This document shows, in pieces, positions 12,417 to 20,827 of a DNA stretch of 64,000 nucleotides. The DNA is from Synergistaceae bacterium. GTDB taxonomy: Bacteria; Synergistota; Synergistia; Synergistales; Aminobacteriaceae. The position numbers and the translations under genes are program-made. Position 1 is the stretch's first letter; the number at the start of each line of letters is the position of its first letter. The stretch is from contig JAFSUD010000074.1 of the NCBI GenBank assembly GCA_017445405.1, forward strand, positions 20,418 to 84,417, written 5' to 3'. A model generated the notes under the pieces. The model was not told the origin of the DNA. It was given only the letters and a program-made list of their open reading frames with translations, and searched no databases.

Positions 12417-14228
12417 ATGATCTGGATAATTTTAGCCCTGACTCTCGGCGCATCAATCACCTCAATAATACACGGGGTCTTTATGCTGTTCGGCTCACTC
12501 TCAATAACCGGAGCAGCGATACCCGGTATCCCGTCAACAATGTTATCAGTACTGCCAATAATAAGCGCGATATTTGCGTTAATCGGAGGCATCTTAGCCT
12601 TCAACCAAAACAAATGGGGAGCGTTATTCCTGTTTATCGCGATGGGACTGTGTGCTCCGGCGCGTGATACATGGCTCTATGGAGGACTGTATTTCTTCGC
12701 CGGGCTGTTATGCTTCTTCCTGAGCAAGAAACCGAATGACGGCTACTCAGACCTTTACGACGACTACGGCGGCTCTGAATCTTCGGACTACCCATCACAG
12801 AGCGACGGACAGGACTTTTACTACATGGAGGACGTACAGCCCTCACCCGAGCTTTCCCCTGAGCCTAACATCCGCATGATAGATGAAGATGTTTCCGTAG
12901 TAGCTCCTCAGCCTAACAATGAGCCTCCCAAACTCCGGCGCAGAATGTCTAAGTCATGCCCTGAGTGCGGAGCTGTGGTGTCAAGGGATGCGTTCTATTG
13001 TCCTACGTGCGGAGCAAAATTGTTTGTTGTGTCAGATGAGGCGGATAATTCTATGCCTTCTAAGGTAACAGTTTCGCATGACCCGTTAGACGACACGGAC
13101 ATTGAGAGCGTGAACAATCAGTTATTCAGTCCTGCAGGAGAGTACAATATGACGGAGCAGGGCAGTGAAGAGAGCGATGATTCTAATATGAATGATGGAG
13201 ATGAAGAAATGAGCAGTGCACAGGCAATACCGAACTACAGAGTAACAGTGAAGCCCCGCCGGGCCGAGCCTTCATACCCGGCAGCATCAGCCCCCAGGCG
13301 CAGCACGAGAAGCAGCGTATCAGCCGAAGAAGCAGCCTCGAGCTACACGGAGTTTTCGAAGTATGCGAACAAGGGGAAGAAGCGGAGACGTTCAGCAGGC
13401 AGAAAGATATTGAGTATGCTGCTTATAGTGAGTGCAGTTGGAGGAGCATTGTACTTCCTGCTGGGCTTGAGGAAACTTCCGCCCGGAGAGCTTCCGCCGA
13501 TGGTGAGGCCTGAAGTTCTCCCTGCGCCGTCAGCGAACGATAGGCCGGGCCAGCCTTCACCGCAGCCGCCTTCAGGGCCGGGGGACATAGCCGAGCCTGC
13601 AGCAGTAGCCGTAGCGGAGAATGAGCTTCCGGACTTCACGCCCGAGCGCACGCCCCAGAACGGAGCAATAATCGGGAGCAATGTGAATGTCCGTGCAGAC
13701 CACACGACGAATTCATCACGTGTAACGAGACTGAGTGTCGGCTCAAGAGTTGAAGTGCTGGGAACGTTCAATGTTCCGTCAGGGCAGTATTCCGGCATCT
13801 GGTACAACATCAGGACAGGAGGCCGTGAAGGCTGGGTTTACGGAAGATATGTTCAGCCTCTCGGTTCCGGCATTCCTGCAGGATACTCCAACGCGCTGAT
13901 GAAGTCCTTCGGCAGCAGCAGAAGCCAGCTCATCGAGTCTCTGGGCAAGCCTACGAGAAGCACAAGCTCCAGTGCGGAGTGGTCAGGGCTGACGGCGACA
14001 CTTCGGGGCGAGGACATCACGAGAATCCGGGTTACGGGTGCGAGCCGGGAACTTCAGAACGGACTGAAGCCCGGGATGAGTCAGACGGCACTGCAGAACA
14101 TCATGGGTTATCCGTCGAGCGTGAACGGAAAGACGCTGAACTACAACGAGGGCGGCAAGACAGGCATCAGCGTACAGTTGGACAAGAATAACGCTATAAG
14201 CACAATCACTGTGAGTGAAGTGCAGTAA
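12417..14228 (+). CDS. Membrane protein with zinc ribbon and C-terminal SH3-like domain
   Basis: A 603-residue protein I cannot assign to a named family. In order: about three to four hydrophobic segments in residues 1-100; an acidic, Pro/Ser-rich linker; a zinc ribbon near residues 180-201 (CPECGAVVSRDAFYCPTCGAKL in two CxxC pairs); a second disordered stretch; one more membrane segment near 338-355; a Pro-rich spacer; a bacterial SH3 domain near 420-485 (VNVRADHTTNSSRV through GREGWVYGRYV); and a C-terminal region. SH3 domains of this kind often bind cell-wall peptides, so an envelope-sensing role is possible. A terminator follows. Confidence 0.75.
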   Translation: MIWIILALTLGASITSIIHGVFMLFGSLSITGAAIPGIPSTMLSVLPIISAIFALIGGILAFNQNKWGALFLFIAMGLCAPARDTWLYGGLYFFAGLLCFFLSKKPNDGYSDLYDDYGGSESSDYPSQSDGQDFYYMEDVQPSPELSPEPNIRMIDEDVSVVAPQPNNEPPKLRRRMSKSCPECGAVVSRDAFYCPTCGAKLFVVSDEADNSMPSKVTVSHDPLDDTDIESVNNQLFSPAGEYNMTEQGSEESDDSNMNDGDEEMSSAQAIPNYRVTVKPRRAEPSYPAASAPRRSTRSSVSAEEAASSYTEFSKYANKGKKRRRSAGRKILSMLLIVSAVGGALYFLLGLRKLPPGELPPMVRPEVLPAPSANDRPGQPSPQPPSGPGDIAEPAAVAVAENELPDFTPERTPQNGAIIGSNVNVRADHTTNSSRVTRLSVGSRVEVLGTFNVPSGQYSGIWYNIRTGGREGWVYGRYVQPLGSGIPAGYSNALMKSFGSSRSQLIESLGKPTRSTSSSAEWSGLTATLRGEDITRIRVTGASRELQNGLKPGMSQTALQNIMGYPSSVNGKTLNYNEGGKTGISVQLDKNNAISTITVSEVQ

Positions 14229-14247
14229 GTTCACCAGAGAAGAGAGA

Positions 14248-14285
14248 AGCTCCCTAGCCTTGATGACTGGGGAGCTGTTTTTGTG
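14248..14285 (+). terminator. Rho-independent terminator between convergent genes
   Basis: AGCTCCC (14248-14254) pairs with GGGAGCT (14270-14276), followed by GTTTTT. It lies 20 bases after the plus-strand stop at 14228 and just before the end of the minus-strand Sel1-repeat gene. Confidence 0.75.
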
Positions 14286-14292
14286 CGGTGTG

Positions 14293-15882
14293 CTAGTTAC
14301 GTGTGAGGAATTTTCCTGATACCCAGCCTGTGAGGCCTTCAGGTGTCTTGATGCTGCACCATGTATTTTTGCCGCTGCCGAATGTCTTGATGAGTGTTAC
14401 GTAGTCTCCTGCATTGCAGCGATAGATAATCTTTGAGCGGTTATTCGGAAGAGTGTGTATGCCTATGCTGTTGCCGGTGATGAAGTATATAGACGGGTCA
14501 TCGGTCAGGCCGAACTCAAGAGCTGCTTTGTTGAAGACTTCCCAGCCTCCGACCAGCTTCGCAACTTCTGCCTCGACTTTTGCGAGTTCCTTCTTGGCCT
14601 TATCATCTCCTTGCCTTGCCTTCAGTCTGACAGCACGAAGCGCATTCCAAACCTGAATGCCTTTCTTTTGTTCTTTGCTGTATTCTTCTGCTGCCTGAGT
14701 ATTGCCCCAGTTCTTGGCCTTCCTCAGGTATTGCGCCCAAAGAAGATGTTCTTTCCTGTCTTCGTATATTTTCGCAAGCCTGTACATTGCGTTAGCATGA
14801 TTCTTGTTCGACGCGAGCCTGTACCACTTTATAGCCTCGTCAAGATTTTTGCTGACACCATGTCCCTCTTCGAAGCACCTCCCGAGCATATACATACACC
14901 CTGAATGTCCGTTTGCTGCTCCCATCTTGTATAATCTGAAAGCCTCGCCGTAATCTCTCTTCACGCCAGAGCCGTTATAGTACATGTCTCCGAGCAGCCT
15001 CTGAGCTTCAACAGCGGCAAACAAGTCGTCCTGTTCTGCAGTAATCGCCCTCAATCTCTGCAGTGCGTAATCATGATTCTTCACAGCAGCTTTGTAGTAC
15101 CAGTTCACAGCTTCCCTCAAGTTCTTAGAGACACCTATTCCGTTTTCGTACATCCGGCCAAGATTACGCATTCCCCAGACTTCGCCTTTGTCTGCTGCCT
15201 GACGGTACAGCTTCATAGCTTCTGAGTAATCTTGCTTCACGCCATGCCCGCTCTCGTATACCCAGCCGAGATTATTCATTGCTAAAGCATGTCCCTTACT
15301 CACTGCCTCTCTATACCAGCGGACAGCTTCAGTGTAATTTTTCTCCACTCCATTGCCGTTTTCGTACTTCCAAGCTACGTTGGCTTGTGCCTGAGCGTTG
15401 CCGTTATGTGCTCTGCTAAGTTCCTGCCGAAAATCAAGCTCTGCCTGCGTTATGATGCGCGTTATCACTGAATCTCCGAGAAAGACTATATTTCCCTCGA
15501 TGATTATTCCCCTTTCTCTCTGCTGGAAGTCGTACACCTTGCCGCGAATAGCTATTTTGCTCCCTCTGTTGAGAGATGCTGCAGTGTTAAGCGTCTTCCT
15601 GTCAAGCCAGCAGTGAAAGTAGTAGTTGAAGTTCCGAGTGTTGAGAGCCTTCAATGCAATCATGAACCCTCCGTAGCTGTCCCTCTTTATCTCCGTTACT
15701 TCACCTTCTGTTTCCACTTCCTTATTCATGTAGCTTTGTTCTGCCCTGATGGGGTTATCAAGAAATGACTGCACAACGTAATCAATATTCACGTTCATTG
15801 CAGCCAAGACAGACTCCGGCATGCACACAGCACCCAAAACTCCGACTAATAACACTCCGCAAAATTTCTTGACAGACTTCAT
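14293..15882 (-). CDS. Secreted Sel1-repeat protein with C-terminal SH3 domain
   Basis: A 529-residue exported protein. The N-terminus is a clear signal peptide (MKSVKKFCGVLLVGVLG, cleavage probably after VLA). Residues about 30-130 form an OB-like or unknown domain. A run of about six Sel1-like repeats follows, with motifs such as AVRWYREAVSKGHALAMNNLG and NGIGVSKNLREAVNWYYKAA. The last 65 residues form an SH3-type domain (GIHTLPNNRSKI through GLTGWVSGKFL). ATG at 15882 is preceded by ctggaggtgc; the longer frame adds a tail that spoils the signal peptide. Probably a periplasmic scaffold or wall-binding protein. Confidence 0.85.
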   Translation of the reverse strand: MKSVKKFCGVLLVGVLGAVCMPESVLAAMNVNIDYVVQSFLDNPIRAEQSYMNKEVETEGEVTEIKRDSYGGFMIALKALNTRNFNYYFHCWLDRKTLNTAASLNRGSKIAIRGKVYDFQQRERGIIIEGNIVFLGDSVITRIITQAELDFRQELSRAHNGNAQAQANVAWKYENGNGVEKNYTEAVRWYREAVSKGHALAMNNLGWVYESGHGVKQDYSEAMKLYRQAADKGEVWGMRNLGRMYENGIGVSKNLREAVNWYYKAAVKNHDYALQRLRAITAEQDDLFAAVEAQRLLGDMYYNGSGVKRDYGEAFRLYKMGAANGHSGCMYMLGRCFEEGHGVSKNLDEAIKWYRLASNKNHANAMYRLAKIYEDRKEHLLWAQYLRKAKNWGNTQAAEEYSKEQKKGIQVWNALRAVRLKARQGDDKAKKELAKVEAEVAKLVGGWEVFNKAALEFGLTDDPSIYFITGNSIGIHTLPNNRSKIIYRCNAGDYVTLIKTFGSGKNTWCSIKTPEGLTGWVSGKFLTRN

Positions 15883-15909
15883 GATTAATGCACCTCCAGA
15901 AAGAATAAA

Positions 15910-15934
15910 TCCCCCTGCCATTATGACAGAGGGA
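15910..15934 (-). terminator. Terminator after the Synerg-CTERM gene
   Basis: On the minus strand TCCCTCTG pairs with CAGGGGGA (plus positions 15927-15934 and 15910-15917, one G-T pair), followed by a T-rich stretch (tttattcttt). It lies between the secreted repeat gene and the Sel1-repeat gene. Confidence 0.55.
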
Positions 15935-15951
15935 GATAAAGAAGTATATTG

Positions 15952-18465
15952 CTATTTCCGCCTGAGAATACACACCACGCCGGGCAAGTAAAAAATTATT
16001 GCTCCGAAAATCCCCAGTCCGGAATTACAGCCTCCGCCTCCTGATGAACTCCCTGCGTTGCCAGTCGTCCCGTCAGCGTTCGTTACGTTCACAGTAAAGG
16101 TTTTCGTTGCGTTCGCGTAAGCACTTCTCGCCTGAACAGTGAATGTGTAGCTCCCAGCCTGAGAGAGCGTCCCGGAAATTATGCCTGTCGTGCTCTCGAG
16201 ACTCAGTCCCGCAGGAAGACTCCCCGAACTCACCGACCATGTTACGCCCGATACGCTTGCCTGAAGAGTCTGCCTGTATGCCTCGCCGACTGTTCCCGAC
16301 GGCAGAGAAGTTGTCGTAATCGTGAGCGACGCAGCATTTACCGTGATGCTCAATGCCCGAGTGCCTGAAGCATTACCGCTCGCTGCTCTGACCGTGAAGC
16401 TGAACGTCCCCTGAGCTGTCGGAGTTCCCGAGATTCTGCCTGAAGTGCTGAGTGCGAGTCCTGCGGGGAGATTTCCTGCACTCACTGACCACGAGGCATT
16501 GCTCACAGAAGATGCGAGCTGTGCGCTGTAGCTAGTGCCTACAGTTCCCGAAGGAAGACTCGCCGTCGTGATGGTTATCGTTGTGCTTGCTGTGTCTGCA
16601 GGAGATACCGTGATGCTCAACTGCCGAGTCCCCGAGCTTGCACCCTTCATTGCCCTCACCGTGAACGTATAAGTCCCTGCGCTCGTCGGAGTCCCCGAGA
16701 TAGTCCCTGTGCTTGCGTTGAGCGAGAGTCCGGCAGGAAGCGATCCCGAACTCACTGACCAGGTTACGCCGGAAGTGCCCGACGCGAGAGTCGCAGTGTA
16801 CGATGTGCCTACTTTGCCCGACGGAAGAGAAGTTGTCGTTATGTTGATTGCGTCAGCCTGAGCTACCGTGATGCTCAACTGCCGAGTCCCCGAGCTTGCG
16901 CCTTTCACTGCTCTCACCGTGAACGTTGAAGTCCCTGCGCTCGTCGGAGTCCCGGAGATAGTCCCTGTGCTTGCGTTGAGCGAGAGTCCGGCAGGAAGCG
17001 ATCCCGAACTCACTGACCAGGTTACGCCGGAAGTGCCCGACGCGAGAGTCGCAGTGTACGATGTGCCGACTTTGCCCGACGGAAGAGAAGTTGTCGTTAT
17101 GTTGATTGCGTCAGCCTGAGCTACCGTGATGCTTAACTGCCGAGTCCCCGAGCTTGCACCCTTCACTGCCCTCACCGTGAACGTTGAAGTCCCCGCGCTC
17201 GTCGGAGTCCCGGAGATAGTCCCTGTGCTTGCGTTGAGCGAGAGTCCCGCAGGAAGCGATCCTGCACTCACCGACCAAGTTACGCCGGAAGTACTCGATG
17301 CGAGAGTCGCAGTGTACGATGTGCCGACTTTGCCCGATGGCAGAGACGTAGTCGTGATGTTAATAGCCTGTGCAGGGTCAACGGTAATCCTGAAGGCCTT
17401 AGTCGCTGTAATGTTATTGCCCGCGCCCGCCTGAACTGTGAAGTCAGAAGTCCCTGAAGCTGTAGGAGTGCCGGTGATTGTGCCGTCAGCATTAAGCGTG
17501 AGTCCTGCAGGGAGAGAACCTGATGTGCGGGTCCACGTGAGGGAGCTTGCACCTGCTGCCCTGAGAGTCTGGGAGTAGGATGTACCGACTGTGCCGTTCG
17601 GGAGAGCCGAGTCAGTGGTGATGACGAGGTTCACTGTGAGCGTGAATATCTTGCTTGCTCTGGAGTACTGATCTGCTGCTCCGATGGTGAAGGTGAATGT
17701 TCCTGCAGTTGTCGGCGTGCCCGAGAGCGTGCCTGTTGATGCGTTGAGCGTCAGGCCTGAAGGGAGGTCTCCGGAGACGAGAGTCCACGAGAGAGTCTCT
17801 TCGGAGTCAGAGGCGAAAGTCTGGGAGTAGGACTGTCCGGCGTTAGCTGCAGGAAGCGGTGAACTTGTTGTGATGGAGATTACTGCACCTATGCGTTCAC
17901 AGCCTAATTCGCTCGGGAAACCTGATGCGTCGAAGCCGATCCCGTGTTCTGCTCCGTTGTACTTGTTGCCGGAAATGGTGGCCGTCGTGCCCTCGAGCTT
18001 GCCGATGACTCCGCCGTGATGAGTTGCTGTGCCGGTGAGGGCAGTGTATGAGGTGTTGCCCTTGACCGTTCCGACGTTGAGGAGTCCGACGATTCCGCCG
18101 ATTGCCTCGCCGTTGGCCTGTGCGCGTGCTCCGACTGCTGTATCGTTGCTCTCAATTGTTGAGCCGGATTCTGCTTTGCCTGCTATGCCTCCTGCTGTGT
18201 AGTCTGAGAAGACGAAGGCTTCCGAGAGGACGTGATTGTTCTGGAGAATCCCGCCTGTTAGGTAGCCGACTATGCCTCCAGCGTAGATGTTGGTGTTGCT
18301 GGTGTAGACATCGTTATACCAATTTCTTGCTTTTGACTGAACAGTTCCGTTAAAGTTGCAGTTCCTTATGGCATCGGTGAGCGCAATGTTAGCATATCCT
18401 GCAATGCCGCCGGAATAAGAAATGTCTCTTTCATTGTTGCGGGTTGAAAGTATATCTGAGGTTGC
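15952..18465 (-). CDS. Ig-like repeat surface protein with Synerg-CTERM signal (3' part of a split gene)
   Basis: This minus-strand frame stays open from a TGA at 18466-18468 down to 15952, but the only usual start codon in it is GTG 17634, inside an Ig-like repeat. It therefore reads as the downstream part of the gene starting at 19159, separated by a one-base frame change between 18431 and 18465. It encodes GLUG-type repeats (GGIAGYANIAL, GGIVGYLTGG, GGIAGKAESGS, GGIVGLLNVG) and then about seven He_PIG-type Ig domains, each beginning near ITTTSLPSGKVGTSY. The C-terminus GGGGCNSGLG, a hydrophobic segment and LRRK form a Synerg-CTERM sorting signal. Probably exported and anchored at the cell surface. 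Confidence 0.8.
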   Translation of the reverse strand, partial: ATSDILSTRNNERDISYSGGIAGYANIALTDAIRNCNFNGTVQSKARNWYNDVYTSNTNIYAGGIVGYLTGGILQNNHVLSEAFVFSDYTAGGIAGKAESGSTIESNDTAVGARAQANGEAIGGIVGLLNVGTVKGNTSYTALTGTATHHGGVIGKLEGTTATISGNKYNGAEHGIGFDASGFPSELGCERIGAVISITTSSPLPAANAGQSYSQTFASDSEETLSWTLVSGDLPSGLTLNASTGTLSGTPTTAGTFTFTIGAADQYSRASKIFTLTVNLVITTDSALPNGTVGTSYSQTLRAAGASSLTWTRTSGSLPAGLTLNADGTITGTPTASGTSDFTVQAGAGNNITATKAFRITVDPAQAINITTTSLPSGKVGTSYTATLASSTSGVTWSVSAGSLPAGLSLNASTGTISGTPTSAGTSTFTVRAVKGASSGTRQLSITVAQADAINITTTSLPSGKVGTSYTATLASGTSGVTWSVSSGSLPAGLSLNASTGTISGTPTSAGTSTFTVRAVKGASSGTRQLSITVAQADAINITTTSLPSGKVGTSYTATLASGTSGVTWSVSSGSLPAGLSLNASTGTISGTPTSAGTYTFTVRAMKGASSGTRQLSITVSPADTASTTITITTASLPSGTVGTSYSAQLASSVSNASWSVSAGNLPAGLALSTSGRISGTPTAQGTFSFTVRAASGNASGTRALSITVNAASLTITTTSLPSGTVGEAYRQTLQASVSGVTWSVSSGSLPAGLSLESTTGIISGTLSQAGSYTFTVQARSAYANATKTFTVNVTNADGTTGNAGSSSGGGGCNSGLGIFGAIIFYLPGVVCILRRK
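16603..17376 (-). repeat. Three near-identical 258-bp tandem repeats (Ig-like domains)
   Basis: Three consecutive units of 258 bp (86 residues each) inside the Ig-repeat gene are almost identical at DNA level. The phrase accgtgatgct (plus strand) recurs near 16606, 16864 and 17122. The flanking Ig units are clearly more diverged, so these three are a recent expansion and could change in number by recombination. Confidence 0.8.
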
Positions 18466-19159
18466 TCAGAACTTCGCAGTTCTCGATATTGCCTCCGTAC
18501 ATTTCTGCTGCAATGCCTCCCGCCGCTGCATATGCATAAGCTGTTCCGTTGAACGTGCAGTTACGCACAGTCCCGCCGTACATTTCCGCGACAATGCCTC
18601 CCGCATTATTTGAATCACTCGCTGTGCCTCTATCATTGAGATGACCTAATGCTCCGGTAACATGACAGTTCTCAATAGTACCTCCCCTTAAGCCATAAGC
18701 TATGCCGCCTACATATGTTGCTGCCATTCGGGTAGAGTTAAGTTTGAGATTCTTGACAGCATAACCGCTTGATGATACCCAGCCGAATATACCTGCTCTG
18801 TGGTTGTACCAATCATCGGTGTCGTAATCTCGATAACTGCCGAACCTGCTTATGTTCACGTATATCGTGTGATTATTGCCGTCAAAATGCCCCTTGAACG
18901 GATTCACGTAACCTATTGGCTCCCAGCTCGTCTCCTGCGTGAGGTTCATATCGATCTCGAGCCTGTAGTACCTGTTCTCCGGTTCTGTCCCTGCGTTCAC
19001 TCTATCGCGCAAGAGCTTCAGGTCGTCGATCGAGTCGATGAGATACGCTCCTGCTTCCGTGAAACCGTCCCGGCCCTCGTTGTCATAGTCCGCCCACGAA
19101 CACGGAACACAAGACAGCACCACTAGACAGGACAACATAATGCATAATAGTTTCTTCAT
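18431..19159 (-). CDS. GLUG-repeat secreted protein, N-terminal part of a split gene
   Basis: A frame of 242 residues beginning with a signal peptide (MKKLLCIMLSCLVVLSCVPC, cleavage probably after SWA). The DGFTEAGAYLIDSIDDL segment is typical of proteins with GLUG or right-handed beta-helix domains. Two GLUG-type repeats follow (GGIAYGLRGGTIENCHV; GGIVAEMYGGTVRNCTF). It stops at 18431 (TYTFNPQQ-like end) while the same repeat type continues in the adjacent frame, so one base is gained or two are lost here. ATG 19159 follows caggaggtatattc. Possible explanations are sequence error, a pseudogene or programmed shifting; the first two are likelier. Confidence 0.75.
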   Translation of the reverse strand: MKKLLCIMLSCLVVLSCVPCSWADYDNEGRDGFTEAGAYLIDSIDDLKLLRDRVNAGTEPENRYYRLEIDMNLTQETSWEPIGYVNPFKGHFDGNNHTIYVNISRFGSYRDYDTDDWYNHRAGIFGWVSSSGYAVKNLKLNSTRMAATYVGGIAYGLRGGTIENCHVTGALGHLNDRGTASDSNNAGGIVAEMYGGTVRNCTFNGTAYAYAAAGGIAAEMYGGNIENCEVLSNLRYTFNPQQ

Positions 19160-19230
19160 GAATATACCTCCTGATAAAGTTTGTGAGTGTACAACAATAT
19201 ACACATGACCATACAACGCTCCTTGCCTTA

Positions 19231-19281
19231 TGGTATAATGCGCAACTAGCAAGGTTAAAGACTATTAGACACGACTAATAG
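19231..19281 (+). promoter_or_regulatory. Extended -10 promoter and hairpin in a 377-bp gap
   Basis: TGGTATAAT at 19231-19239 is a perfect extended -10 on the plus strand. About 22 bases downstream CTATTAG (19262-19268) pairs with CTAATAG (19275-19281). No protein-coding frame follows before 19440. It may drive a small RNA, or be the remains of a lost gene. The rest of the gap 19160-19536 holds the leader of the minus-strand GLUG gene, an agccatgtg direct repeat near 19280-19312, and a terminator. Confidence 0.3.
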
Positions 19282-19461
19282 CCATGTGCTCGAAAGCCAT
19301 GTGTTTAACGATATTTTGAATTGGAGGTAATTATAGCACACATTGCATTTTTTCATGCCCTCTTCACATTTTCATGCTAAATAACATCTCAGCAAGCATC
19401 ATCACAGCAAATAACCCGCTCACATTCTCTAAGCTCACCTCTTCACTATGCCTTCGCACAC

Positions 19462-19494
19462 AAAAAGTCCCCCCAGCCATAACAGCCGGAGGGA
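19462..19494 (-). terminator. Terminator after the MatC-type permease gene
   Basis: On the minus strand TCCCTCCGGC pairs with GCTGGGGGGA (plus 19485-19494 and 19468-19477), followed by CTTTTTG. It lies 43 bases past the stop of the permease gene and is of the same C-run/G-run style as other terminators in this window. Confidence 0.7.
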
Positions 19495-19536
19495 TAAAGT
19501 TATACCCAATCACTAACCTTACTCTATTTGCGCCGC

Positions 19537-20802
19537 CTAGTAGAACAAATGCCCTAAGCTGAACACCCCTAACCATGACATTAATACATTGATTAATACG
19601 TTCGCCACACTCAGCAGGAACAACGTCTTGAACATGTTGTTCATCTCTTCCGTCGTCGTCTCCTTGCTCGCACTGTAGGATGACATTATGATTGCTCCTC
19701 CGGTCGATAACGGGCTTATCGCTGCTGCAAATGACGTAGCTACTATCGCGCTCATCAGCTCAACATAGCTCACTCCGAACGTCTGCGCCACATTGTCCGC
19801 AATCGGGAGCAGTGCCGGCATAACTACTCCGGTCGTCGAGCTTACCCATGAGAGTATTCCGGAAGTCGCTGACATTATCGGCGTAGCTGTGTCCTTCGTC
19901 ATTAAGCTCTTCAGATAGTCGGACACTAAAGCTATTCCTCCGAGCTTGTTAATTACGTTCACGAGCGCACCAACACCGCAGATGAATACCAGCGTTCCCC
20001 AAGGAATACCCTTGATTGCCTTCTTCTCATCAGCACAGCCGGTGAGGATTAACACGCTCGCAGCCAAGAATGCGAATAATCCGGTGTCGAGCTTGAAGCC
20101 TATGCAGCAGATTACTACGATCGCTATAACTATTATTGTGATCCTCTGCTCCCTGTTGAATGCCGGAATTTCTGACCACTTCAGAGGGTTATCTGCCTTG
20201 ACAGCATAGCCCTTATAGAGAATGTAGACTACGCAGGTGAACACGAAGCCTGATAGCAGCGTCGAGAGGAAGAGGTGAAGCCCGAAGCCTGAATATCCCA
20301 TCGGGTTAGAGAGCTGTGCTGCAAGAATGCCGGTGATAGATAACGTTGATGCACACCCTGCGTTAGCTCCTAACTTTGCGTAAAGTGAGGTCGCCATAGG
20401 GTTAATATCCATCTCGAACGCTAAGTACATTGCGAACGTCGTCATAAGGATTCCTGCTGCTATGTGTCCTGGCCCTATAGCTGAGATGAACGCCGAAAGC
20501 ACGAACATCAATATCGGGATGAGTACTGTGTGTTTGCCGACGAGAGCAACTACCTTCTTTGAGAACAGCTCGAGCGTACCGTTCTGGCTGGCCATTCCGA
20601 ACATGAAGGTAACGCCTACGAGAGTCACGAACATTGAGGAGCTGAAGCCTGCGGTAATCTGTGATGCCTTCATTCCGCCGACAGTGCCTAACACGAACGC
20701 AATACCCAGAGCGAAGAAGCCCAAGTTAATTTTCTTGATGAAGCCTACAGCTACGACTACAGCAAGAACTACTAGTGAGATTATTGGCAAATATTCCTGC
20801 AT
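19537..20802 (-). CDS. MatC/SLC13-type dicarboxylate or anion permease
   Basis: A 421-residue inner-membrane protein with about eleven to twelve hydrophobic segments. The N-terminal part (VGGMKASQITAGFSSSMFVTLVGVTFMFGMA) resembles the MatC_N domain of malonate/dicarboxylate carriers. Later conserved patches include SAFISAIGPGHIAAG and AAAISPLSTGGAIIM, typical of the ion transporter superfamily hairpin regions. ATG 20802 follows acaggaggtatat. It is 26 bases downstream of the PrpF-family gene, so the two probably form an operon for uptake and isomerisation of a tricarboxylate or dicarboxylate. Confidence 0.75.
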   Translation of the reverse strand: MQEYLPIISLVVLAVVVAVGFIKKINLGFFALGIAFVLGTVGGMKASQITAGFSSSMFVTLVGVTFMFGMASQNGTLELFSKKVVALVGKHTVLIPILMFVLSAFISAIGPGHIAAGILMTTFAMYLAFEMDINPMATSLYAKLGANAGCASTLSITGILAAQLSNPMGYSGFGLHLFLSTLLSGFVFTCVVYILYKGYAVKADNPLKWSEIPAFNREQRITIIVIAIVVICCIGFKLDTGLFAFLAASVLILTGCADEKKAIKGIPWGTLVFICGVGALVNVINKLGGIALVSDYLKSLMTKDTATPIMSATSGILSWVSSTTGVVMPALLPIADNVAQTFGVSYVELMSAIVATSFAAAISPLSTGGAIIMSSYSASKETTTEEMNNMFKTLFLLSVANVLINVLMSWLGVFSLGHLFY

Positions 20803-20827
20803 GATCTATATACCTCCTGTGAAAAAG

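Noticed and set aside
16603..17376. CRISPR or mobile repeat
   Set aside because: Units are 258 bp, contiguous and in frame, each encoding an Ig-like domain.
16868..17434. Open plus-strand frames opposite the Ig repeats
   Set aside because: They recur with the 258-bp repeat and are the mirror of the repeated minus-strand codons; no ribosome sites, and the minus-strand product is a recognised repeat protein.
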